A stretch of 64,000 bases of DNA from Xestospongia muta. Lineage: Eukaryota; Porifera; Demospongiae; Haplosclerida; Petrosiidae. This document shows positions 55,637 through 64,000 of the stretch, piece by piece (position 1 is the first letter of the stretch; every line of letters starts with the position of its first letter). The stretch covers positions 5,115,609 to 5,179,608 of the forward strand of contig OY848923.1 of assembly GCA_963693285.1 (NCBI GenBank), given 5' to 3'. The position numbers and the translations under genes are program-made. A model generated the notes under the pieces. That model made no database searches. It saw nothing but the letters and a program-made list of their open reading frames with translations, and was not told the DNA's origin.

Positions 55637-58230
55637 TATGGCTGCCTGTTAAAGTGAACAGTCCGAGGAACAGTCTTCATCACTGGATAACCCAATTTCC
55701 ATTGAGCCCAATGCTGGAATATCAGTCGGTGATAAGTTTTCTTCCTACGATGATCTGAAAAGTCGTATTACTGCTTATGAAGAAGAAAACTCCGTACAGC
55801 TCATGCAAAGGGATTCAACGCTCTTGCAGCTGCTACGAAAAGAGTACCTATCAAAGTCCAGAAAGCAAACAAGAGTTAGAAATACTACTATATCCAATTT
55901 ACTGTGCCTTCGGTGGTAAGGATTACAAGAGTAAAAGTAGTGGGAAAAGAATTCATCAAAGGTATACAAATACTCACTGCTGCATGTTTCTAGTTTCAGT
56001 GTTCCTTCATCTAGCACATTGAAACAAGGATGTAAGGCAGGTATCAAAGTTACCCTCAGTGATGATTGTCAGTATCTTGAGGTTGTTGATGTTAATGAGA
56101 GTCACAACCATGATATGAGCAAGGTATTACTTATTGTTGTATTTCCTACAGTACCTTTTTTTAAAGGCTATATATGAGCTTTTACCTCGTCAGAGGAAAC
56201 TGACCTCACCTCAAAAGAAAGAAGCTATTGGGCTTCTTAAGTTAAAGTGAATAGAAAGCTTTTACAACAACATTTGAGTGAGTCATCTGGTAAAGTAGTT
56301 ACTTTGAAAGACATAAGCAACATCTCAACTGGTGTTAAGAAAGTGTCTGTTGAAAGCATAGAAGGTCTTGTCACTAAATTGAAGGCCATTAAAGGTAAAC
56401 TATAACATCAAAAATGCTTATGTGCCACCATTCCCCATGCATGCAAAATTGTTCATAACGGCTTTACTTGTGCTCAAATTGTTATACTTGACTACAATGA
56501 GGTTGTTCAGTGGAAGTTTGTTTACAAAGAGATACTTTCAGTGGATTGTTTTTTCAAGATGGTCTCATGAAGTCTACTTTTGCAGCTTTTCCACTTTCCA
56601 GAGTTATTATTCGTAGATGCAACATACAAACTCAATGACTTAAGGTGCCACTTTACTTGATGATGTGTGTTGATGGAAATGGAAACAGTGAAATCATATT
56701 GTTATTTCTTACATGGTATAAAACAGAAGATGCAATCACACATATGGTAAAGACCTTCAAGAAGCATAACCCACAGTGGTTGTCAACAAAAGTTATGATT
56801 AGTGATAAAAATTTTAATGAGGGAGCTATATTTAAGAAAGAATTTCCTGATGCTGCACTCCATCTATGCCTCTTTCATACACTTCGTTCTTTCAAGAGTG
56901 AAATCACGACAGAAAATATGGGAATTAGATCTGAAGAACAAGACAAACTTGTTTATTCACAGTCTGAGTCTGCCTACATGGAGAATTACTAGTAACGTCT
57001 GCAATCAGGGTTAAGCTAAGTTATCTCTTACTTTAATGACAACTGGCATGACATACGATATGAATGGGTTGAGGGTTATAAAGGAGCTAACTTTACTTTA
57101 GGAGAAACAACCAATAATAGGATTGAGTGCATTAATGGTAAAATAAAAAGTGTCTGTTCAAGGTTAGTAAAATGTACATTTAAACTTTTTGTCATTCTTA
57201 ATTAGATATGGCAACCTATCTCAATTTTTTCATAATTTTTTGTCTCTGTTATGTACATTGTGGAATGAGAGAGATCATTTGACACTGATAGCAATGTTTA
57301 AGAAGAGAATAGATTTACAACACCCAGTAGAGAAGGAGCACAGTTCAATTGTGCCACCTTATGCTCTCTTTTTTATCGTATGACAACTTTCTCTTAACGA
57401 TAAAGTTGTGGTAGTAGGTGAAAGTAATAATTGTTATCAAGTGTCATCTTCTGCTGGTATGGTATTGTTTCTTTTTGGTTATTACTTTACTTGTATTTTT
57501 ATAGGTGTCATAAAGTGTCGCAATATCACATTGTGACTGTAAATTTCGAAATACTACTCAGCTTCCTTGCAGACACATATTTGCTATTTGAGAAAGGAGT
57601 GGCTTACCTCTCTTTTGTTCTGACCTCGTTGCTAAGAGATGGAGAAAAGATTATATGAAGCAAGCTTTTTATACTAAGGCAGGTCACTGTCAATGAGGAT
57701 TCATTTGAGGTAACTTTCTTTTTACATGTGGTTAATTTTTTCTTTTAATCAGATGTCTTACAGTAATACAGAAAGTGTAAGAGTTGCTTTAAGTCAGCAT
57801 CAGAAATTTCATAAGGTAAAGGAGTTGGCTTTAGAGTTAGCGTCGCTTGTTTCAGAGGGAGGGATGCCAGTTTTTTAAGAGTGTTTTTCTTTGTTACAAT
57901 TGCTCAAGTCTAAATGGTTGAATGGTGAACATCCTCCTCTAAGTACTTGTGGTAAGCACATAATTATTGTTGTTTGCTTTTAATTGTGTTTACTGTATAG
58001 GAAATGAACCTGGTCAGATGAGTATTAATTGCAGTCCTCCTGTTGTCAGTCCAGAATTGATAAGTATGTCATTCATGATGGGTAGCTAGCTATACATTAT
58101 GAATACGTAAATTCTTAGGCTAAAAAAAATGAAATGTCATTACTAATTATCATTGGAATTATTATTTCTCATGTACCTTTACCTCAGTCCTCATACAATG
58201 AAGATAATGACAGCTCTGTTGATATCTTTA
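55637..58230 (+). pseudogene. MULE transposase, copy B
   Basis: The start ATG (55637) is followed by a stop at codon 5 (tgttaa, where A has tgtcaa). The FAR1-like region survives with frameshifts. The MULE core is fuller than in A: a FVDATYKL-like region near 56610 (first catalytic Asp, frame-broken), VPLYLMMCVDGNGNSEIILL, WLSTKVMISDKNFNEGAIFK (second acidic) and LHLCLFHTLRSF. The SWIM finger (near 57530-57590) has a stop after RHIFAI. The C-terminal finger is lost with the deletion. Confidence 0.82.
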
Positions 58231-58239
58231 CTTGTCTGG

Positions 58240-59070
58240 AGCTGAATCTTCTAAAACTGTTTAGAAATGTAGTGGTATTGAGATCTCTTACAAGAGCTAA
58301 GAGTACAGCCCTGACTATATAACACAAGTATAAAGACAGATCCATACTTTACTAGTCACACCAGATGTCTTGATAAACAATGGCCATGTGAAGTCAACAC
58401 CAACGACTGAGAATGGTTAACCTCTATTCACTCTGAATACAGTGAGGACATTCTAATTTACCACAAATGAAGCAACGTTGAATTATCGTCTGAATTACTG
58501 ATCATCCTTTGACAATCCAAAATCTTGATCTAAGTTACATTAATGTCTCCTTTACCACATTGTGTTTGACTCTTTTGTGACAGTCTATCACAATTAGTCT
58601 GGAGACTGGGTGTCCTGACTCTAATAGTATGGGTAACCTTGTGTCATGAGGTAAATTGGCATTCTCCAACCTTCCACTACATCAAATTAATCCATTATCA
58701 TCAAAAAACAGACCAAACTGTAACTTCCACAAACGATACTTTGGGTCAGATGTCAACTATGACTGGCAATTAAGTAGCCAAAGTCTTTCTGCTTCTGCCA
58801 GGGTTTTTTCATCAGATGACAATCCTCCTTTGAGGCATTTCATGAACTTTAGCACATACATAGTTACTGGATAAAGCCTTGATAATGAACTGAACCTCTG
58901 GATGAGAAAGAGACCTGGGTGTTTGGGTAAGTTGAATATTAGCAACATGAACCTCTGGATCTTAACAATCATACCAATTCTAATATTTTCTTCATTCACC
59001 AACAAATTTGTCACTTGACTATCTTTCTTCCTTTCTAATGAACACTTTTTGATTTCTTCTTCACTTACAT
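58240..59070 (-). pseudogene. BEL X3 integrase fragment and zinc region
   Basis: Minus strand 58440-58240 keeps the beginning of the integrase core (a VGVDFTWPLFIK-like segment); 58740-58560 the LRI-C/GRLENANLPHD-type zinc region; frame 59014-58757 the linker (LVNEENIRIGMIVKIQRFML, KTLAEAERLWLLNCQS). Frame breaks between them. Confidence 0.78.
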
Positions 59071-59080
59071 CGCCTACAAC

Positions 59081-60260
59081 TTATTTATCTCTGGTACCAG
59101 TCAACCAACTGTGTCCATTCCACCAAATCTTCTTCAACTGTAATGACTCTAAACCGCTTCCCCTAGATGGAATATCTGCGGGGTTGTCTCCACTACTACA
59201 GTGTTTCCAACAATTGACTAGAACAAGTCTACATATTTCTTGTATACAATTTTCTACAAATTGCTTCCATTGTTTGGTGACACCCTTGATCCAACACAAT
59301 GCTACTTGAGAGTCAGTATAACACATTGGTTCATCTAAGTTAATTTCTGGTTCTAATGTTAAGGAAACAGTTGATGTGAGTCTAGCAAGTAGCAAACACG
59401 AAAGTAATTCTAATCTTGGAATGGTTTGGGTTGATAGTGGAGCTACTCTTGATTTGGCAGCAACAAACTTTATCGAACCTCCACAGTCAGTCTCAATTAG
59501 TAAATAAATTACTGCGCTGTACACCTTCGATGATGCATCACAGAAACCTCTCAAGGAATATATAATAATGTTGAATTCAGTAGTAAGGTAACATCTATCT
59601 ATAGTAACAGGCCCAGCAATTGAGAATGCAGTGATGACTTCTTTCCAACATTCCAATAACTTATCGGTAAGCACTTGATCCCAGAATACACCTGATTTAG
59701 AGCAACTGAAAGAATATCTTCAATTTAGCAATCACTGGGGATACAAACCCCAAAAGGTCATAAATCTTTGCTACCAGACAGGCCATGTTCCGTTTCATTG
59801 GCTCTAATGGTTGGGCTTGCTGAGTAATGTGTCTAAAATCCAATAGAATCTCGTCTGTGTCAGTGTTCAAGAGTACACCAAGGATTCGTTGTTCCTGATT
59901 GGAATCACTTCTTTCACTTTCAAACATAGATTTCGGATAGCTAACGTCATCGGAAATAGTGTCTGGACAAGTGGTGGTTGGTGTAGTCTCATTAATTTCC
60001 TCAAAACGAAAGCGAGAAGTCAATTCAGAAGAATTGCTTGTAAACTTCTTGAGTTTAAATCCTCCTTGCATGAGTCTTGACCTAGACTTCTCATACAACT
60101 TGTATGCATCCTCAGGATTTTCGACACCAGATATGACATCATCTACATACATTGATCTACTTGATTTTTCGACAAAAACTGGGTCTGACTCCTTTTACTT
60201 GTTAAGATGATGACTTATAGTAGCGTTGAGTAGGAAGGGACTTGCCATCACTCCAAATAC
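59081..60260 (-). pseudogene. BEL X3 reverse transcriptase end and RNase H
   Basis: Frame 59674-59081 is open for 197 codons: SLRGFCDASSKVYSAVIYLL, VAPLSTQTIPRLELLSCLLL, MCYTDSQVALCWIKGVTKQW, SGDNPADIPSRGSGLESLQL, a nearly complete BEL RNase H. Frame 60152-59697 has MYVDDVISGVENPEDAYKLY (catalytic YVDD), RILGVLLNTDTDEILLDFRH and VIAKLKIFFQLL. The best-preserved X-family RNase H in the window. Confidence 0.86.
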
Positions 60261-61756
60261 TACTCGAGTAAAATGCAATGAAACAAATTTACGTATAGAA
60301 CTGTTAATGTTATCGACCCAGAGGAATCGAAGTACATTCCGATCCTATTCATCAATTCCAACCATCAAAAACGCCTTCTCTATGTCGGCTGAGAAAGCAA
60401 CACGAACTCTAAAACAAATGAGAATATTTATGATGTTTTGATCGAATTTTAGTCCCTTGTGAAGGCAGTTGTTATGTAAATTTCCATTTTTGCCCTTTCA
60501 GATGCGTCATATACAATTCTTATTTTGGTAGTAGATTTGTCTGTATGAACAACAGCATGATCAGGTATGTATTGGATTCATCCTTGAATTTCTAACTCTG
60601 ATAATTGATTGGTTTCACAATTTTGTTGCGTACTTGTTCATTGATGATGCTATCATACTCCTGAAGGAGTTTTGGAGTGTGACGCAATCTTTTCAAAAGA
60701 CTGGTGAGACGAGTTTTACTCAATTCAAAGTTATCACACAGCTCACCATGCTCATCTTTCCAAGGTAATTTAACCTGGTTACAGTCGTCCTTAAAGGTTA
60801 TAGTGTCACAAAAAGTTTGATGATTCCTCACTAGTGATACCTAGTGACTCTAGATTCCAAAAATTATTTAATCCAAGTTCAATCAGACTATTATCATTGT
60901 CGTCCACATAAAGTGTGTGGTTTGACTCCAGTGAAATAAAGTTCACCAAACAAGCTTGAATCTTCCATGGGCCCCGACAACACCCAACCAACTCTAGTTT
61001 GCATTGTAATGGGCGCAGCACTCCTCCGCTTCACTGCTCCTGTAATTTAATCTACAATAATAATCGGATCCAACAAATAAGTCTAAACCTAAACAACCAG
61101 TGCCAGAAGATGATTCGGCTGAATCTAATCCTTGTAGGGGATCAAATTCTTCTTTTGCATAACCCACTGGTTGGTGCGAAAGTGGTTCACAGATAAACAG
61201 AACTACTAATAATGACAAGCGTAGGTCAGTGTTATCCTTTGTCTTCATTCCAATTACAATTACATCACAGTTCTCACATTTCCCCTTGTTACTACCAAAC
61301 GTCTTTATACTTAGAGCTTCAGTGTGGGTACCTGATAATGAAAAGGTGTTCTTGACATGGTCACTGGCATAAGAGTGTTGGCTGCCAGTATCTAGAATTA
61401 ACCTGACCCTCATGGTTACGTCAGGATGGTGACACTAGCTGTTTGGAGAAAGACAGGTGTATTATGTGTTGTTGACAATGTGATGTTGTTTACACTGGTG
61501 GTGAGTACTGGGGCGTGTCTGTGGGTGGGTCATGGGCTCTCCTTGTGCACAAATACTGCCATGATGTCGGCCTTTGCAGTGATAACACCTTCTTCCTGAT
61601 CGACAGTTAACAGCAAGGTGACCCTTCCGAAGGCAAATAAAACAATGTCCTGAGGATTTGAGTACATGCTTTCTAGTGTTAAGTGTGTCAAACTTCTTGC
61701 AGAACGATGGAGTGTGGGACTTATTGCAGTAAACACAATTAGTACTAGAGAAGTTA
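60261..61756 (-). pseudogene. BEL X3 gag knuckles, protease and RT lead-in
   Basis: Minus strand: zinc knuckles at 61740-61540 (CVYCNKSHTPSFCKKF-like, CFICLRKG), protease MRVRLILDTGSQHSYASDHV with DTG in place of the DSG of X1 and X2, FVGSDYYC, FISLESNHTLYVDDNDNSLI, KRLRHTPKLLQEYDSIINEQ, then RT motif A region near 60390 ([13 protein letters not shown]). Stops and frameshifts near 60600, 61020 and 61440. Confidence 0.82.
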
Positions 61757-61829
61757 CCGTATACCAGGATTTATTGACGACCGATAAAATTTGGCAAATT
61801 GGGGAATTTCGAAAAATTGTGAAATTATA
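61757..61829 (+). mobile_element. Truncated left end of the pogo-like transposon
   Basis: ccgtataccaggatttattg and the following ~50 bp match 36452-36525 and occupy the same position in BEL gag (after agtactagag aagtta). It breaks at gaaatta, where DIRS-type sequence begins. Confidence 0.85.
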
Positions 61830-61998
61830 CTTCGGAGAATGAGGTCTCACATCTCAACTTTGCAAAGGCATTTATTTTAACTCAAAACAGCTACTTATCA
61901 GCACTTACAATAACTAACATGTAAAATTAAAAAAATGTAACAAAATGTAACACGTAAGTGTGAAATTCACACCAGAAATGTCAGACCAACGAGCTTGC

Positions 61999-62005
61999 TA
62001 TATAA
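61999..62005 (+). promoter_or_regulatory. Possible TATA box of the DIRS element
   Basis: TATATAA about 87 bp upstream of the gag-like ATG (62086), with a pyrimidine-rich cactcctagttc about 25-30 bp downstream that could hold the start site. Confidence 0.4.
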
Positions 62006-62085
62006 GGCACACACTTTCACTCCTAGTTCGGCTTTTATTTTAGCTGCAGTTTCAACAGAGTCAAGCACTTACTTCGCAAGTCAAG

Positions 62086-62960
62086 ATGAGCAACGAGGAA
62101 ACTTCTTCAGTGAATAGTCTCCAGTCGGAGATGAAGCAGATGTTCCAGGACAGATGTTGCAGTTGGGGACCTTATCGTCAGTCTTGGCAAAATCCAAGGA
62201 CAAGCCACCCTCTGCCGCCAGCAAAGAAGCTGGACATAGTGAGGCAGACGACGTCTCAGACGGAGAGGCAAGCAAGCCATCAGAAGAGACAGACACGGGT
62301 AGGAAACCCATATTTGAGGTGTCTGAGCCAACGTAGGCTTTTTTATAGTCGACCTTTTGCAGAGCTAGGCCCGCAGATAACAAAACAAGGACAACGTGGG
62401 TAGAACGTTTTAGTGTGCCGGAGGATGATGAGACCCGATGCCCGAAGCTGGACAGCATTTTGAAGAATGAGTTGCCAAAGGATGCTGTAGAATTGGACAG
62501 AAAGTTATCCTGTCTCCAAAACTTCGTGTTGGATGCTGTGGGACCTCTGGTGGCAGCAATGGAAGAGCTGACGGTATTAGTGAAGCCAGATCTGGAGGTA
62601 GTGTTATCGGCAATACAGCAGGCCTTGATGTTCCTTGGGAATGCATTGGCCCATTTTAACCTGGATCGGAGGTCAAAGGCTCTCAGTCGGCTGAACCGGA
62701 CCTGAAGTTCCTAGTAGAGGACTAGGACTTTTCGCAGGTGGCACCTTACCTGTTCAGACCCAGTTTTGAAAGAAAGGCCAAGGAGAGGTCAGAGGTGGTG
62801 GAGTGTTTGCGAAAAGCGTCATTGACTTGGCGTTCAAAGCCATTTTTTTGAGGCAGCCGTTCCTACCAGGGCGGAAGTGGGAGCAGCTTTCAAGACTGTT
62901 GCCCTTTCTATCAGAGAAGAGGTCAGCAACAGTCCTTTTGGAGTCAAAAGCACCAAAAAG
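62086..62960 (+). pseudogene. DIRS gag-like gene, frame-broken
   Basis: ATG 62086 (MSNEETSSVNSLQSEMKQMF), then in a shifted frame LGTLSSVLAKSKDKPPSAAS, KEAGHSEADDVSDGEASKPS, CPKLDSILKNELPKDAVELD, RKLSCLQNFVLDAVGPLVAA and MFLGNALAHFNLDRRSKALS. After a stop at 62703 it continues with VAPYLF and a glycine/glutamine-rich tail (YQGGSGSS, QRRGQQQSFW). The FLGNA.A.....RR..AL motif and basic Q-rich end are typical of DIRS first genes. Function as a nucleocapsid-like protein is inferred. Confidence 0.75.
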
Positions 62961-63136
62961 TTTTGGACCGAAGTTCCCTCCAAGAAGGACTGACCTGTGG
63001 TGTCCAAGAAGGACAGAGTATAAGTACTGTAGTAGATGTACTGATAAAACCCCATATAAATCCATGTTTTTTATTAAAGAAAAATTTAAAAAGCATGTTG
63101 TCAATAATACAAATAAGCGACTGGGTTACATGAGAA

Positions 63137-64000
63137 ATGTATATGCCTCTCAAAGAGGTGTTGGCCAATGCTCCCAAGGCAGGCCAGTTGGCAATAGCCA
63201 AGCGGAATTGGGAAAAAATGACTTCAGACCCTTGGGTGTTACAGACAGTACAGGGCTACAGCCTAGAGTTAGTTACAGTTCCCACCCAGTTATCTCCTCC
63301 AGGGCAGGTGCATTTGCCAGGAAGGCAAGAGACACTTATGAGGGAGGAGATAAAAAGTTTATTAGAAAAAAGGGCCATAGAGAAGGTGAGGGTACTACAC
63401 CATCCTCAATATATTTCACAGATGTTCATTGTCCCAAAAATGGATGGATCAATGAGGCCAGTGTTCAATCTGAAAGGACTGAATCAGTTCCTACACTGGG
63501 AACATTTCAAAATGGAAAACGTTCAGATGATCAGAGATCTCATCCAAGAAGGAGATTGGATGGTAAAGATGGATCTGAAGGATGCCTACTTTGCCCTGCC
63601 GATTAGGCAAGAGAATCGGAGTTGGTTGAGGTTCCAATGAGAAAAGGAGACTTACGAGTTCACATGTCTCCTGTTTAGCCTATCAGCTGCTCCCAGAGTG
63701 TTCACCAAAATAATCAAACCAGTTGTGGCTTGGATAAGACAGTTTAGGTGTCGGATGATAACATACATAGATGACAATTCGCTGCTAGCTCCATCAAAGG
63801 AGGAAGCCCAGGTGCTGGCCAGACTGATGGTGGTCTTATTTGAGGCCCTGGGGTTCTCTGTGAATTACAAGAAGTCTGTGTTGGACCCCCAACAATCAAT
63901 GGAGTTTCTGGGGTTCTGGATCAATTCCAGATCAATGACCATCGCACTGCCAGCGAAGAAATTGGGCAGAATTCGCAATCAGGCAAGGAGCCTGCTGGCC
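63137..64000 (+). pseudogene. DIRS reverse transcriptase (partial at window end)
   Basis: Frame 63137-63640: WEKMTSDPWVLQTVQGYSLE, IKSLLEKRAIEKVRVLHHPQ, FIVPKMDGSMRPVFNLKGLN, WMVKMDLKDAYFALPIRQEN (motif A Asp). A TGA at 63638 breaks the frame. The same frame continues YEFTCLLFSLSAAPRVFTKI, MITYIDDNSLLAPSKEEAQV (YIDD catalytic box) and SMEFLGFWINSRSMTI. Motif order and wording fit DIRS/Ngaro-type RT. About 190 bp at 62945-63137 looks unlike the family and may be a small insertion. Confidence 0.87.

Larger units (their letters stand above)
55523..58236 (+). mobile_element. MULE, copy B (3' end deleted)
   Basis: Counterpart of 15608-17888. It retains about 450 bp of the MULE core absent from copy A (about 56309-56758) but ends at cttgtc (58231-58236), where it joins BEL X3 integrase sequence. 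The PHD-like exon and right terminal repeat are missing. Confidence 0.88.
58231..61756 (-). mobile_element. BEL/Pao retrotransposon X3, minus strand, truncated at both ends
   Basis: Third copy of the X family. Left end cut in the integrase core at the MULE junction (no DUF5641, no LTR); right end cut in gag at the pogo-like insertion (61757), with no gag N-terminus or 5' LTR. It is uninterrupted at the nested BEL site (aagttacattaatg near 58535) and at the gypsy site. Confidence 0.87.
61830..64000 (+). mobile_element. DIRS-type tyrosine-recombinase retroelement, 5' part
   Basis: Plus-strand gag-like and RT sequences of DIRS type, running off the window before RNase H and recombinase. No target duplication is expected for this class, and I cannot define the left inverted repeat. 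Promoter-like TATATAA at 61999-62005. Confidence 0.8.

Noticed and set aside
18304..61756. BEL elements as endogenous retroviruses
   Set aside because: No envelope-like frame is seen between integrase/DUF5641 and the 3' LTR in any copy; they fit ordinary BEL/Pao retrotransposons.
62086..62458. Overlapping frames on both strands at the DIRS gag
   Set aside because: Only the frame giving the DIRS first-gene motifs (CPKLDS, LGNALAHFNL) is meaningful; the others are shadows of GC-richer coding sequence.

Overview
This window looks like AT-rich animal nuclear DNA, most likely from a demosponge (Amphimedon-like). The reasons are GT-AG style exons, degenerate fibrinogen-related and SRCR receptor exons, fragments of a beta-helix adhesin-like gene of a kind I associate with sponges, and a varied load of eukaryotic transposons (BEL/Pao, Ty3/gypsy, DIRS, MULE, piggyBac, hAT, pogo-like). 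The species call rests on remembered family resemblance, not on a search. I see no bacterial genes, no CRISPR, no rRNA and no convincing tRNA. No host gene in the window looks intact.

Layout. (1) 1-9501: non-coding DNA with several tandem repeats: a 28-bp minisatellite family with a 196-bp higher-order period, a ~110-bp repeat, a ~61-bp repeat and a palindromic 58-bp doublet. (2) 9502-14311: SRCR exon relics on the minus strand and a broken fibrinogen-related gene on the plus strand. (3) 14312-15187: piggyBac remnant. (4) 15608-18294: MULE with 82-bp terminal inverted repeats and SWIM and PHD-like fingers. (5) 18304-32067: minus-strand BEL/Pao element (X1) carrying a nested plus-strand BEL/Pao with perfect 5-bp target duplications, plus a nested minus-strand gypsy. 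(6) 32068-32870: fragments of a beta-helix adhesin-like gene. (7) 32871-42987: a second copy of the same BEL element (X2), carrying a pogo-like transposon with a Ulp1-type protease pseudogene and a hAT element with 8-bp target duplications. (8) 42988-43484: a further exon of the adhesin-like gene. (9) 43485-58236: a second copy of blocks 1, 3 and 4, lacking block 2. (10) 58231-61756: a third BEL copy (X3). (11) 61757-64000: a pogo-like end, then a DIRS-type retroelement running off the window.

How it fits together. The window records nested duplications rather than a pathway. The unit satellites + piggyBac + MULE + BEL occurs twice about 43.5 kb apart, and the BEL occurs three times. Shared insertions (the pogo-like end at the same gag position in X2 and X3) and private ones (nested BEL and gypsy only in X1, hAT only in X2) allow a relative chronology. 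The duplicated transposon copies have lost different parts, so neither copy is complete. Items that deserve follow-up are the 230-bp stretch with no differences between duplicates around a structured inverted repeat, the protease-bearing pogo-like element, the 7 x 28-bp satellite, and the possibility that the large duplication is two haplotypes assembled in tandem.
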